From: Spongorhabdus nitratireducens
GTDB lineage: Bacteria > Pseudomonadota > Gammaproteobacteria > Pseudomonadales > Endozoicomonadaceae
Direction of reading: 5' to 3'
DNA: 64,000 nucleotides
NCBI GenBank assembly: GCA_947387575.1
Contig: CANDOC010000004.1
Location: 310,001 to 374,000, forward strand
Both the position numbers and the translations under genes were made by a program. Below, one piece after another: positions 1-9,379 of the stretch. The notes below the pieces were generated by a model. The model saw only the letters and a list, made by a program, of their open reading frames with translations, searched no databases and was not told the DNA's origin. The first letter of the stretch is position 1. Every line of letters starts with the position of its first letter.

Positions 1-1
1 T

Positions 2-475
2 GAAATGAACAACAATGAAAATCTGTTGATTCGCCTGCCCAATATTCCGGAAAAAACCCTGAACCACTTCCTGCCGTTCGCCTTTGGCCCTGCTGATCTG
101 GGGATTGAAGAAGGTCTGCTGGATGGTAAGGATTACGGCATGACGCTGGAGAGTGATGATGCGCTGGTTCAGCGTGCATTGAAAGAAGCCAACCTCTCCT
201 ATGCACCCTACAGTAATACTCCGGCTGCCATCGCACTGGAAACCAAAGAGGGTGATGTATTTGTCGGACGTTATGCCGGCAATGCTGCCTACAACCCCAG
301 CCTGCCGCCGATGCAGATGGCATTGAATGCGATGATGCGTGAAGGCATCGGATTTGATCAGATTGTCCGGGCAGTCCTTGTTGAAGGTAGCAACGGTCAC
401 GTCAGCTTTGTAAACAGCACCAGCAATGCGTTGGCTACCATCAGCTCTGTTGAGCTTGAAGCTTATCAGTGCTGA
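2..475 (+). CDS. cdd: Cytidine deaminase, 3' part (5' end outside window)
   Basis: The visible 157 codons match the C-terminal half of the two-domain, E. coli-type cytidine deaminase, which hydrolyses (deoxy)cytidine to (deoxy)uridine in pyrimidine salvage. Recognisable segments are the linker FAFGPADLGI and the pseudo-catalytic domain signature NAAYNPSLPPMQMALN. The catalytic zinc-binding domain would lie upstream, outside the window. The frame is open to the window edge, and the methionine at position 5 aligns with an internal residue of the family, so I treat the gene as truncated by the window, not as a short protein. It is followed directly by a strong terminator. Confidence 0.9.
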   Translation, partial: EMNNNENLLIRLPNIPEKTLNHFLPFAFGPADLGIEEGLLDGKDYGMTLESDDALVQRALKEANLSYAPYSNTPAAIALETKEGDVFVGRYAGNAAYNPSLPPMQMALNAMMREGIGFDQIVRAVLVEGSNGHVSFVNSTSNALATISSVELEAYQC

Positions 476-484
476 TGCCTGAAA

Positions 485-531
485 CCCTGCCAGTCCTATG
501 TCGTAAACACTGAGACTGGCAGGGCTTTTTC
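485..531 (+). terminator. Rho-independent terminator after cdd
   Basis: Perfect 11-bp arms CCCTGCCAGTC (485-495) and GACTGGCAGGG (514-524) are followed by CTTTTT. It sits 9 bases after the cdd stop and before the convergent MATE gene. Confidence 0.9.
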
Positions 532-540
532 CTTCCCTGT

Positions 541-1944
541 TTAGACCGTACGAGGCACTTCCTGCAGTGAAGCCTTCGGACTCATCGCTTTTCTACTGAC
601 GACAATCAGTCGAGTACCCAGCAGTGCTGCAGCACAAGTTAATCCTGCCACCAGACCAATCCAGAACCCGGCCGGACCCTGAGGGGTAATGGTTTCGGTT
701 CCCAGCCCCAGTATATAGCCGATAGGCAATCCGACTACCCAGTAAGAAATCACCACCAGAATCATCGGCCAGCGGGTATCCTTATATCCCCGTAATGCAC
801 CGGCGGCTGAACCCTGCAGACCATCGGAAATCTGGAACATGGCCGCAAACAGCATCAGGCTGGCGGCCAGGCTGATAACTTCCGGATCATTGCTGTAAAT
901 CCGGGCGATGAACTCAGGCGCTGTAACCATCAGAATGGCTGCCAGCACTGAAGCCGCTACTGCTGTTGCCACACCACAACCAGAGGCAAAGCGAGCTTGC
1001 TGCGAATCTCCAGCCCCCAATGCCTGACCTACCCGAACCGTTACGGCCATGGAAATGCTCAGCGGTATCATAAAACTCATACCGGAAAAGTTCAGGGTGA
1101 TCTGGTGACCGGCCACCGTCTGAGCTCCGAGCTTGCCTATCAGCAGTGAGATCACGCAGAAAATACTGCTCTCGACAAACAACGTCAGGCCAATCGGTAA
1201 TCCCAGTTTGGTCAGGCTTCGGAACGCATCCAGCTGCGGCATTTCAAACCGTTCATACAGTTTCATAGGCTGATGAATTCTCCCGTGTACGGTCCACAGC
1301 AGCATCAGCAGGAACATAAACCAGAACACAACGGCACTGGACCAACCGCAACCCACACCACCCATTGCCGGGAAGCCAAACTTGCCGTAAATAAAGATAT
1401 AGTTGGCCGGAATATTCAGCAGCAGGCCGGCAATACTGATCAGCATGGTCGGTTTGGTTTTACCAATAGCGTCGTTATAACTGATCAGAACCTGGGTCAA
1501 CGCCAGTGCCGGAATACCCCAGGCAATAGCATCCAGATAATCACTGGTTAATGGAATCAGCTCAGGTGACACATCCATCCAGGTCAGAACACTATCGGCT
1601 TGTCCCAGCAGCAGAATACCAATCAGGCTTACCAGCAGGGCAAGCCATAATCCCTGGCGTACCAGTGGACCAATCTCGGTATAACGCTGGGCACCGTAAA
1701 GATGTGCGACAGATGGGGTAATAGCCAGCATGATGCCGCGAATCAACAGCAGCAGTGGACCCCATACACCGGAACCAATGGCAATCGCGGCCAGATCGGC
1801 AGCACTGTAGCGACCGGCCATGGCGGCATCGACAAATCCAACCGCATGGGTTGAAAGCTGGGCAATAATAATCGGGCCCGCAAGGTACAGCAGTTCTCTA
1901 ATTTCTCTCCGGCTGCGGGAGAAAAAGGTCAAATCACTCCTCAT
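541..1944 (-). CDS. MATE family multidrug efflux transporter (NorM/MdtK type)
   Basis: A 467-residue, very hydrophobic protein with about 12 predicted membrane segments, close to the 457 residues of E. coli MdtK. The N-terminal stretch REIRELLYLAGPIIIAQLS and the following FVDAAMAGRYS are typical of NorM-like Na+ or H+ coupled exporters of cationic drugs and dyes in the inner membrane. The frame is open further upstream to a TTG at 2004, but the ATG at 1944 fits the family start far better, so I use it. It converges on cdd and is transcribed alone. The substrate cannot be deduced from sequence. Confidence 0.9.
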   Translation of the reverse strand: MRSDLTFFSRSRREIRELLYLAGPIIIAQLSTHAVGFVDAAMAGRYSAADLAAIAIGSGVWGPLLLLIRGIMLAITPSVAHLYGAQRYTEIGPLVRQGLWLALLVSLIGILLLGQADSVLTWMDVSPELIPLTSDYLDAIAWGIPALALTQVLISYNDAIGKTKPTMLISIAGLLLNIPANYIFIYGKFGFPAMGGVGCGWSSAVVFWFMFLLMLLWTVHGRIHQPMKLYERFEMPQLDAFRSLTKLGLPIGLTLFVESSIFCVISLLIGKLGAQTVAGHQITLNFSGMSFMIPLSISMAVTVRVGQALGAGDSQQARFASGCGVATAVAASVLAAILMVTAPEFIARIYSNDPEVISLAASLMLFAAMFQISDGLQGSAAGALRGYKDTRWPMILVVISYWVVGLPIGYILGLGTETITPQGPAGFWIGLVAGLTCAAALLGTRLIVVSRKAMSPKASLQEVPRTV

Positions 1945-2127
1945 GGTTTGTTTTATCCCTGGTATAACTGGATTGAGCACAATGAGCCATGCCTTCGAAA
2001 ACAAGGCATGGCTGGTTACGATTTATGAATCAGGTGACTGCCGCTGATTTGTTAAAGTCGAATTAAACGGCAATGGACTGGTCATGGATGAGGATAACAG
2101 AAACGGAATCCGATTGGACTCCGTAAA

Positions 2128-2679
2128 TCAACGAAGTGCTTTGAGATTGAAGTTGTGCGCAACCGGATAGGGCTGACGATAAAAGTCACAAAGCACACGA
2201 CACAGCTTTTCTGCTCGGGCCGGTAACCCCTTTTCAAGCCAGCGCTGGGTTTCCAGAAAAATATTCTGTCTAAAGCCGGTCAGGTCCGGTGCTGGACCAT
2301 TGAGATTGTCAGCACTGACACGGAATGGATAGCCACAGCAGTGAGCCAGAATCCACTCCAGCGCCTGGGGTTTGGCTTCGACAATCTCAAAACTGGCCTG
2401 TTGACGAGCACTGCGACCATCAGGCTCATACCAGTAGCCGTAATCGACCAGTTTGCGCCGTTCGGAGCCGGCGATACACCAGTGCGCAATTTCATGCAGT
2501 CCGCTGGCAAAATAGTCCAGTGTAAACACAATCTGGTGATGCGTGCTGTGCTCGCTGGCAGGCTGATACAGTGGCTCTTCGCCATTGCCTACCAGTAGGG
2601 TATTTTCAGATATTTCAAAGCACTGGTTAAACAGCTTGACCAGATCACTGGCCAGAAAATCAGAGTCTGAGTAGTCCAT
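2128..2679 (-). CDS. epmC: Elongation factor P hydroxylase EpmC
   Basis: EpmC (YfcM) hydroxylates the lysine of translation factor EF-P after that lysine has been beta-lysylated by EpmA/EpmB. The 183-residue length matches E. coli (about 182). Visible signatures are LHEIAHWCIAG, with putative metal ligands H62, E63 and H66, and then VDYGYWYEPDGR and VEAKPQALEW, all hallmarks of the family. It is the second gene of a probable two-gene minus-strand unit with the small Pmp3-like gene 3 bases upstream. No efp, epmA or epmB is in the window. The call is firm from motif order and length. Confidence 0.93.
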   Translation of the reverse strand: MDYSDSDFLASDLVKLFNQCFEISENTLLVGNGEEPLYQPASEHSTHHQIVFTLDYFASGLHEIAHWCIAGSERRKLVDYGYWYEPDGRSARQQASFEIVEAKPQALEWILAHCCGYPFRVSADNLNGPAPDLTGFRQNIFLETQRWLEKGLPARAEKLCRVLCDFYRQPYPVAHNFNLKALR

Positions 2680-2682
2680 TGA

Positions 2683-2889
2683 TTATTTGTCTTTATCCGC
2701 CTGGCGAATACACTCCATCAATTTCCGGTTGCGCTTGTCAGCCAGATGACTGTTGACTACAAACAGGGCATGAATAACGCCGGGAACGATACCCAGCAGC
2801 CACAGAATCAGGTTGAGAATGGCTTGAACCGGCTTGCCGCAGAACAATACGGCCAGCGGCGGCAGTAAAATGGCCAGAAAATATAACAT
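2683..2889 (-). CDS. Small YqaE/Pmp3 family membrane protein
   Basis: A 68-residue protein with two hydrophobic segments (about 1-15 and 22-46) around a short polar turn, and a charged C-terminal tail. The pattern LPPLAVLFCGKP...LILWLLGIVPGVIHALFVV matches the UPF0057/Pmp3 family, whose yeast member affects membrane potential and salt tolerance; the bacterial role is not established. It lies 3 bases upstream of epmC, so the two are probably cotranscribed from the 2890-3026 interval, which they share divergently with pdxB. Confidence 0.85.
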   Translation of the reverse strand: MLYFLAILLPPLAVLFCGKPVQAILNLILWLLGIVPGVIHALFVVNSHLADKRNRKLMECIRQADKDK

Positions 2890-3026
2890 ATCGGGTACGT
2901 TGGTTGACCTCTGTTGCTATTGGAGGGGAATATTAGAACCGCCGGCCCAGTCAGGGCAACAGGCATGTTAAATGCCGACATGTGAATTTGCAGGCATGTC
3001 CATTGAAAGTTAATCCGGATCAAGTA

Positions 3027-4181
3027 ATGAAAATTGTCGCTGATGAAAATATTCCGTTACTCACCGCCTTCTTCGGTGAGATGGGCGATCTGGTACCACT
3101 GCCCGGGCGCAGTATGACCGCTGCGGATATTGCCGATGCTGATGTGCTGCTGGTGCGCTCGGTAACCAAGGTTAACCGGGAATTACTGTCCGGCTCCAAC
3201 GTCCGTTTTGTGGCTACCGCGACCAGTGGTACCGACCACGTGGATACTGACTGGCTGAAGCAGCAGGTCATCGGCTTTTCTGCCGCCCCCGGCTGTAACG
3301 CCCGTTCAGTGACTGAATATGTTCTCAGCTCGCTGGATATTTTACAGCAGCAGCTTCAGTTCAGGCTGGAAAACAAAACGGTGGGTATTATCGGCAAGGG
3401 GGAAGTCGGATCCCGGCTGCTGGAGACCCTGACCCGGCTCGGAGTGGAGTGTCTGGTTTGTGATCCTTTTGTGCAGGCACAGGCGGAAGATGAAGATGAT
3501 GTTAACTGGTGCTCTCTGGATGAGCTGTTACAGCGCAGCGATATTATTTCCCTGCATGTGCCGCTGACCACCGAGGGTGATTATCCGACCCGACATATGA
3601 TCAATGCGGCCCGACTGGAAATGCTGAAGCCGGATACCATCCTGATCAATACCGCCCGGGGGCCGGTTGTGGATAACCGCGCCCTGAAAGCCTGCTTGCT
3701 GAAACGAACGGATTTAACCGCTGTGCTGGATGTCTGGGAAGACGAGCCGGTTGTTGATCCCGAGCTTTTACAAATGGTGGCCATTGGTACTCCGCATATT
3801 GCCGGCTACAGTCTTGATGGCAAACTGGCTGGCACCGAAGCAATTTATCAGGCTGTCTGTCGCCATTTCGGGCTGCCACTCAGGGTGAAACTGGGTAATG
3901 TCCGACCGATTCCGGAGCTCAGTACCATTGGCTTTTCCTGTAATGCAACGGCAGAAAAAGCAGCTTCTACAGCAATCCGGGCGGTATATGATGTTCGTCG
4001 GGATGATATGGCGCTGCGCAGGGGAATTAGACTGGGGAGAGAAGAACAGGCAATCTATTTCGACCAGCTGCGACGGGAGTACCCGGAAAGACGTGAGTTC
4101 GGAACATTGAAAGTCAATTCCAACCGTTGTCAGAATGATGTGGTTGGCAGGTTGAAGGCACTGGGTTTTGCTATGAAATAA
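3027..4181 (+). CDS. pdxB: Erythronate-4-phosphate dehydrogenase
   Basis: PdxB oxidises 4-phosphoerythronate to 2-oxo-3-hydroxy-4-phosphobutanoate, the second step of the DXP-dependent pyridoxal 5'-phosphate pathway. The 384-residue product has the D-2-hydroxyacid dehydrogenase layout: a Rossmann nucleotide loop at about 120-129 (GIIGKGEVGS) and the catalytic triad R211 (NTARGP), E240 (WEDEP) and H257 (GTPHIAGYS). The C-terminal extension typical of PdxB follows. An upstream in-frame GTG at 2982 would add 15 residues that the family lacks, so I start at the ATG giving MKIVADENIP. It is divergent from the pmp3/epmC pair. Confidence 0.95.
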   Translation: MKIVADENIPLLTAFFGEMGDLVPLPGRSMTAADIADADVLLVRSVTKVNRELLSGSNVRFVATATSGTDHVDTDWLKQQVIGFSAAPGCNARSVTEYVLSSLDILQQQLQFRLENKTVGIIGKGEVGSRLLETLTRLGVECLVCDPFVQAQAEDEDDVNWCSLDELLQRSDIISLHVPLTTEGDYPTRHMINAARLEMLKPDTILINTARGPVVDNRALKACLLKRTDLTAVLDVWEDEPVVDPELLQMVAIGTPHIAGYSLDGKLAGTEAIYQAVCRHFGLPLRVKLGNVRPIPELSTIGFSCNATAEKAASTAIRAVYDVRRDDMALRRGIRLGREEQAIYFDQLRREYPERREFGTLKVNSNRCQNDVVGRLKALGFAMK

Positions 4182-4266
4182 AACTTGATGATGCAATAAA
4201 GGCCCGGAAGTTTTCTGATTTGCCTTATTCAGGCTTCCGGACCGGATTCAGAGTGTTGCACAAGTC

Positions 4267-4461
4267 TTAGTCTGCCTTGCCGGTGTGATTACGGATGATA
4301 TTGGCCGGCGGATAAAAATTAAAATGTGAACGGCGATGCAGTCCCTGCTGAACCATAGCCTCTGTCATCGGGCACTCTGTACCATCTTCAAGGATGATGG
4401 AGCCACCATTGAACAGGTCCAGTGATGTGTCCTGTGTCTGCTTTTTGGGTTGTGCCTGCAT
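4267..4461 (-). CDS. Small conserved protein, PA1571-like
   Basis: A 64-residue soluble protein. The core GGSIILEDGTECPMTEAMVQ resembles the short PA1571-type proteins of pseudomonads, which have no known function. AGGAG stands 6 bases before the ATG, a good ribosome-binding site. It stands alone between pdxB (convergent) and the NAD-kinase-like gene (divergent). The identification rests on one short motif, so it is tentative; that the ORF is real is more certain because of the ribosome-binding site and absence of overlap. Confidence 0.6.
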   Translation of the reverse strand: MQAQPKKQTQDTSLDLFNGGSIILEDGTECPMTEAMVQQGLHRRSHFNFYPPANIIRNHTGKAD

Positions 4462-4526
4462 GAGAGTTTCTCCTGTTGTCTCCTGCCAAACTGCTGTGTC
4501 ACTACTTCAAGTTAGGGGGAGTACAT

Positions 4527-4563
4527 GACAGAGTGATGACGTTGTGAATGCAATTACTCTGTC
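4527..4563. repeat. Inverted repeat in the gap before the NAD-kinase-like gene
   Basis: GACAGAGT (4527-4534) and ACTCTGTC (4556-4563) form perfect 8-bp arms around a 21-base loop in the 296-bp gap between the two divergent genes. It could be a regulator-binding dyad or a 5' UTR hairpin. No clear promoter was resolved here. Confidence 0.35.
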
Positions 4564-4757
4564 TTGTAGTTTCTACGTTATCGGATCCTCTGGCTGAGCT
4601 GCAAGACATATTCATGCATGTTATGGGGATATTTTGTGACAAATGTTATCGGGCTGTTACACCGGTGACGGGTCGTGAATAGCGTTAACGTGAATTATTA
4701 TCATGCGATTCTACAGGGTCGGCAGTAGTCGGTTGCAAAAAGAGCAGGAAGTAAAAA

Positions 4758-5876
4758 ATGTTCAGACTCGGCGTAATCATTAATCCATGGGCGGGAATAG
4801 GCGGGGCTGTGGCTCTGAAAGGCAGTGATGGTGAAGAGATTGTGCAGGAGGCGCTATCCCGGGGAGCCAAACCTGCTGCCAGTAAGAAAATGCAGCAGGC
4901 GCTGGAAGTGCTGGCTCCGTTACAGAGTCAGGTTTCTGTTTTGACCTGGGGTCGTGATATGGGTGAAGCACTACTGAGTTCGCTTGGTTATCAACCTGAA
5001 GTGTGTGGTTACCCTGAAGCAGAAGTGAGTACTGCAGAGGATACCGAACGGGCTGCAAAAGCGCTTGAAGCGGCTGGTGTGGATTTGATTCTGTTTGCCG
5101 GTGGCGATGGCACCGCGCGTAATATCTGTAATACCGTCAGTGACAAACAACCGGTACTGGGCGTTCCGGCGGGAGTAAAAATCCACTCGGGGTGTTATGC
5201 CATTACACCGCGGGCGGCCGGTGAAGTAGTGCGTATGCTGATAACCGGAGAACTGGTGAATATTCGTGAACAGGAAGTCAGGGATATTGACGAAAATGCA
5301 TTCCGTCAGGGCCGGGTCAGTGCACGTTATTACGGTGATGTGCTGGTGCCGGAAGAAGGCCGTTTTATGCAGCATGTAAAACAGGCGGGCAGGGAAGTGG
5401 AAGCGCTTGTTGTACAGGATATTGCCGAAGGACTGGAAGAGGTTCTGGAAGACGATATCTATTACCTGGTCGGTCCAGGCTCTACTACTGCCGGACTGAT
5501 GGACTGGCTGGGGTTGGAAAACTCGCTGCTCGGTGTTGATGTGGTGTGTAACCGCTCACTGGTTCTGCAGGATGCCACTGCTGACCAATTGCTGGAGGTT
5601 ATTGCAAACAAGCAGGCAAAAATTATTGTCACTGCCATTGGCGGACAGGGACATGTTTTCGGGCGTGGCAACCATCAGTTTTCTCCGGACGTTATCCGTC
5701 AGGTTGGGATAGAGAATATTATTGTGGCGGCAACGCGTACCAAACTGAAAGAGCTGGATCAGCGTCCACTGCTGGTGGATACCGGTGATATAGAGCTGAA
5801 CAAGGAACTGACAGGTTTCAGCCAGGTTGTGGTGGGTTACAGGGATGCCGTCATGTATCCGGTACAGACGGTTTAG
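4758..5876 (+). CDS. ATP-NAD kinase family protein
   Basis: A 372-residue protein with the diacylglycerol/NAD-kinase fold signature: N-terminal GVIINPWAGIGG and the nucleotide-binding motif FAGGDGTARN at about 111-120. It is longer than NadK (about 290) and belongs to the COG3199-type branch often annotated ATP-NAD/AcoX kinase. A phosphate-transfer role on NAD or a related nucleotide is inferred from the motif; the true substrate is unknown. The ATG at 4758 is used because the next residues fit the family start. It is transcribed alone and ends at a strong terminator. Confidence 0.8.
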   Translation: MFRLGVIINPWAGIGGAVALKGSDGEEIVQEALSRGAKPAASKKMQQALEVLAPLQSQVSVLTWGRDMGEALLSSLGYQPEVCGYPEAEVSTAEDTERAAKALEAAGVDLILFAGGDGTARNICNTVSDKQPVLGVPAGVKIHSGCYAITPRAAGEVVRMLITGELVNIREQEVRDIDENAFRQGRVSARYYGDVLVPEEGRFMQHVKQAGREVEALVVQDIAEGLEEVLEDDIYYLVGPGSTTAGLMDWLGLENSLLGVDVVCNRSLVLQDATADQLLEVIANKQAKIIVTAIGGQGHVFGRGNHQFSPDVIRQVGIENIIVAATRTKLKELDQRPLLVDTGDIELNKELTGFSQVVVGYRDAVMYPVQTV

Positions 5877-5883
5877 TCTCTAA

Positions 5884-5921
5884 TATACAAAAAGCCCCGC
5901 TCTATGCGGGGCTTTTTGTAT
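5884..5921. terminator. Bidirectional Rho-independent terminator
   Basis: A near-perfect 16-bp stem, ATACAAAAAGCCCCGC against GCGGGGCTTTTTGTAT, with loop TCTAT. It carries an A-run on one side and a T-run on the other, so it can end both the plus-strand kinase-like gene and the minus-strand htpX. Confidence 0.92.
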
Positions 5922-5952
5922 CATACGTATGACGTTTGATCAGCTTGTAGGT

Positions 5953-6825
5953 TTAACGGCCGGCTTCCAGCGCTGCAATACGTTTTTCCAGCGACGGGTG
6001 GCTCATAAACAGATCGGACATGCTGCGTTTGCCATTGATACCAAAGGCAACCAGTTGACCTTCAAGCTGAGGCTCGTAGCTTTGCTGCAGACGGCGCAGG
6101 GCGGCAATCATCTTGTGACGGCCAGCCAGCTTTGCACCACCTTCATCGGCCCGGAATTCACGCAGGCGTGAGAACCACATCACGATGATGCTGGCCAGCA
6201 GGCCGAAGATCATTTCCAGAACAAAGACGGTAGCCATGTAGCCGAACATGCCCAGACCGCCTTCTTCGTCATCGCCGCGAATAAAGTTGTCGATAATGTT
6301 GGCAACAATTCTGGCAATGAATATTACAAAGGTATTCACCACACCCTGTACCAGCGCCAGGGTGATCATATCACCATTGGCCACGTGACTGATTTCATGG
6401 CCCAGTACCGCTTCGGCTTCATCCTGGGTCATGTTTTCCAGCAGGCCGGTGCTGACAGCAACCAGCGCATTGTTACGACTCATACCGGTGGCAAAGGCGT
6501 TGATATCCGGAGACGGATAGATTGCGACTTCTGGCATACCGATACCGGCATCACGGGCCTGGCGGCTTACGGTTTCCAGCAGCCACTGTTCGTTACGGGT
6601 GCGGGGTTGCTCGATGATTTCAGCACCGGTCGAGCGCTTGGCAATCCACTTGGACATGGCAAGGGAGATAAAAGAGCCGCCAAAGCCTAATACTGCGGCC
6701 AGTACCAGCAGGCCGGCCATGCTGCCCCGGTTGATACCCAGCACACTGTATATGATGCTGAGCACAATACTGAGCATCAGCACAATAGCCAGGTTGGTAG
6801 CAATAAACAGGAGAATACGTTTCAT
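5953..6825 (-). CDS. htpX: Membrane zinc metalloprotease HtpX
   Basis: HtpX degrades misfolded inner-membrane proteins and overlaps in function with FtsH. The 290-residue protein (E. coli 293) has two N-terminal membrane segments (about 5-30 and 38-58). The M48 zinc-binding motif HEISH gives H143, E144 and H147, and a downstream [14 protein letters not shown] provides the third, acidic ligand. Two further hydrophobic segments lie at about 158-178 and 193-215. It is monocistronic, ending at the shared bidirectional terminator. In enterobacteria the gene is under CpxR control; no such site was identified here. Confidence 0.96.
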   Translation of the reverse strand: MKRILLFIATNLAIVLMLSIVLSIIYSVLGINRGSMAGLLVLAAVLGFGGSFISLAMSKWIAKRSTGAEIIEQPRTRNEQWLLETVSRQARDAGIGMPEVAIYPSPDINAFATGMSRNNALVAVSTGLLENMTQDEAEAVLGHEISHVANGDMITLALVQGVVNTFVIFIARIVANIIDNFIRGDDEEGGLGMFGYMATVFVLEMIFGLLASIIVMWFSRLREFRADEGGAKLAGRHKMIAALRRLQQSYEPQLEGQLVAFGINGKRSMSDLFMSHPSLEKRIAALEAGR

Positions 6826-7011
6826 TGTTGTAATAGGACCCTTCAGTTGGGAGCAGATATCAAGTCTTTATTATGGGGCCGGGAATTACCCTTTCAACCC
6901 ACTTTACATTGTAACTTTAGCAGTCCGTGGTGGCTGTATGATTACGGATGACAGGGCTTGCCGCTCTGGAGTAAGGTGCTGGTTTTATATTCAGAAAGGA
7001 TCGGGGGTTTT

Positions 7012-7254
7012 ATGTCTCGCTCTAATCACGGCCGCAAGGTACTGGAAATTGTTCGCGAAGCAGAACAGGCACTGTCCCGCGAAATGCTGCTGCAGGAAAT
7101 GAACAACCGTTTCGGTGAAGGTGCTGAATTTCATACCTGTTCGGCTCAGGGCATGACTGGTGAAGAGCTGGTGGAGCTGTTCCTGGGTAAGGGTAAACTG
7201 CAGCAGGGTGAACAAGGTCTGTTTATTGGTGGTTGTGGTTGCGGTAGCCATTGA
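7012..7254 (+). CDS. YecH family metal-binding protein
   Basis: An 80-residue protein that matches E. coli YecH (79 residues) in size and in the segment RFGEGAEFHTCSAQGMTGEEL. The conserved His and Cys (FHTCSA) and the C-terminal GGCGCGSH suggest metal binding, which is the family annotation; function is unknown. An in-frame TTG at 6958 would extend it by 18 residues, but AAGGATCGGGGG just before the ATG at 7012 supports the shorter form. A weak stem (AGCCCTC/GAGGGCT, 7267-7294) without a T-run follows. Confidence 0.85.
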   Translation: MSRSNHGRKVLEIVREAEQALSREMLLQEMNNRFGEGAEFHTCSAQGMTGEELVELFLGKGKLQQGEQGLFIGGCGCGSH

Positions 7255-7549
7255 TAATAAGTTATGAGCCCTCTTTAGTTTTCTCTGGAGGGCTTAGCTT
7301 CATCGTACTTCAATTTTTGATGCTTTCTTGATGAATAACTTTTTATTTCAATACTTCCGAGCGTAAAAGTATTGTTTTTTGTATAGGTCGCTAGTTAGTC
7401 AAAAAATAATTTTTAAATTTACCTTCGTTGAAGGTGTTGTGAACTTGGCTTTTGTTTTTCTTTAGTAGTGCTACGATTGTTTAGTCATGTAATTTTCCAA
7501 TGTATGTTCCTTTGAATGAATATTAGATAACCGGAATCAGGTCATTCAA

Positions 7550-9325
7550 ATGTTTTATAATTTAAAGGCCGTCTTCTCTTTTTTCCTCAAATTTATTTTT
7601 CAGTCAGTTTTATCAGGCTGGGTTGTTGTCCTTTTGTTTTTTTTTGCTGAAGTAAAAGCCGCACCAGGTAGTGCGTCAGTCATGATGCTTACAACTCGAT
7701 TTAATCCAGCTGATGATGAAAGACAATTGTTTGTTGTCATGGTATACGATCAGTATCGACAGTTATGGCGCTTACCAGGAGGAGATTTGAAGCATGATGG
7801 CGAATATCATGTGAATGTGGTAGCCAGAGAAATTATGGAGGAATTAAAAATTTGCTATGGGTTTCCTGACCTGACCAATCTAAACAGAACTATTACGTAT
7901 GATGGGCATACAGTATATTTGATGGGGGATGAAACGTGCAGAGGGGTGTTTTTCTGGGATGGTGTTTGCTCTGTAGATCCGACTTATAGTTTTCCCTTGA
8001 AATTTACTGCTGAAGAAATAGAAAGCAAAATTATACTGGAGCAAGATCTGAATCCTCTGGGGCCAGAAAATAAAATCTACCATGAAGTAATAAAGGTGAC
8101 TCTGGTTCCGGTAAGGCGATTATGTGGCTGGTTGCATGAAAACCCGTTACAAAAACAAGAGGCTGAGCCTTTAAGTAAGTCTGTGATAATTGAAGGCCTG
8201 AGTGTTATTTCTGGGTTTAATGTTGAAAGTCGTTTGTTATGGATTTTATCTCAGGCTTCGATGATCGAATCATCAGGTATTACCTCATTAGCTATGCTGG
8301 ATACGATAGCTGACCCGGCACGAAGATGCTTATTGGACAGGCTAATGGCAAAGAGTTTTATTTTAACTTATGAAGCTATCAGCCATGCTCCTGTGTTGGA
8401 TTTTGATTGTACAACAGGTCATGCACCTCGCTCATTAGAAGTAACCTGTCATGAAAGCCATGAAAAAGAGGTATCAGAATCTTCATGTATTCCTTTGACT
8501 ATTATGGAAGAAGAACTTAGAGACTATGTTGAAAAATATGGCGAAAAAGATAAAAAGAAAGTTTCTAAAAAGACACGCAAAAGTCGAAGGAAAGTTACTT
8601 TCGCCTCTGCAGTTAGAGAAACATATTGTGATGATCGAGATATTTTGGCTCAAAATGAATTGGATGAGGTATTGGAACTTTTTGCAGCTAAAAAATATGA
8701 TGAGGTTCAAGAGTTTCTTTTTATTCAATATGTTACTGATCTGACTACATGGGCTGATGAAAAAAAACGTAAGGTTTCATATGAATGTTTAGTTGAGTTC
8801 TTGAAATCTAAAATTAGAGTAGAAGACGTTGACCAATTCGACTCTATTGTGAGAGAGGCGGAAAATAGAGTTAATGTTCAGGTTAGCTCCTCTGCAAATA
8901 TTATGAATAAAAGTGGTCAGGAGTCTACATTGAAATACATTTCCAGCCTGGATGGGAAAATTGAGCGGGCAGCAACTTCTAAAGATGGATTTGCGGACGA
9001 GGCTGAAGTTGCCAGGCTTGTTTCGGAGCGTGAGGAAGCTCAATTATCACTTTTGGCGCAAAAGCAGAGAACAGTTACAGGTTGGTCGGCGAGCCAACAA
9101 CTACCACCGTATGTTACTCCCCGACTTCATATTCTTAAAAAATTACTTGAAGATGGGGAAGTTGAAGATGCGCTTTCATTGATTGAAACGGCACGTAATA
9201 TGGATACCGTAAAGAAGATGATAACCATGCTGGCAAGGTGTGGATACCCGCCTATCTTTACAACTGCTGCTGTACAGAGGTTACAGTATTTGCGAAAAAT
9301 TGCTGAATGCCAACCAGATCACTAA
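7550..9325 (+). CDS. Exported protein with NUDIX-like domain and charged helical C-terminus
   Basis: A 591-residue protein I do not recognise as a whole. Residues 1-38 look like a signal peptide or anchor (hydrophobic 6-33, ending EVKAAPG). Residues 42-210 resemble a NUDIX domain with the box LPGG...E85...REIMEELKI (R93, E94, E97, E98); the spacing from Gly to E85 is one residue longer than the consensus and the final Gly is Lys. About residues 331-350 form a very basic run (KKKVSKKTRKSRRKV), and the remainder is charged and probably helical. Base use is clearly more AT-rich than in all neighbours, as is the 295-bp gap upstream, which suggests horizontal acquisition. It is monocistronic. A secreted role, possibly in a host, is inference. 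Confidence 0.75.
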   Translation: MFYNLKAVFSFFLKFIFQSVLSGWVVVLLFFFAEVKAAPGSASVMMLTTRFNPADDERQLFVVMVYDQYRQLWRLPGGDLKHDGEYHVNVVAREIMEELKICYGFPDLTNLNRTITYDGHTVYLMGDETCRGVFFWDGVCSVDPTYSFPLKFTAEEIESKIILEQDLNPLGPENKIYHEVIKVTLVPVRRLCGWLHENPLQKQEAEPLSKSVIIEGLSVISGFNVESRLLWILSQASMIESSGITSLAMLDTIADPARRCLLDRLMAKSFILTYEAISHAPVLDFDCTTGHAPRSLEVTCHESHEKEVSESSCIPLTIMEEELRDYVEKYGEKDKKKVSKKTRKSRRKVTFASAVRETYCDDRDILAQNELDEVLELFAAKKYDEVQEFLFIQYVTDLTTWADEKKRKVSYECLVEFLKSKIRVEDVDQFDSIVREAENRVNVQVSSSANIMNKSGQESTLKYISSLDGKIERAATSKDGFADEAEVARLVSEREEAQLSLLAQKQRTVTGWSASQQLPPYVTPRLHILKKLLEDGEVEDALSLIETARNMDTVKKMITMLARCGYPPIFTTAAVQRLQYLRKIAECQPDH

Positions 9326-9379
9326 TAAAACAAAAAAATCCCCCATTGCAACAAGTACTGAGGGATTAATTCTGTTGTT

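Noticed and set aside
4198-4241. Possible terminator after pdxB (GGCCCGGAAG/CTTCCGGACC)
   Set aside because: The arms have mismatches and neither side has a T-run, so I did not list it as a terminator.
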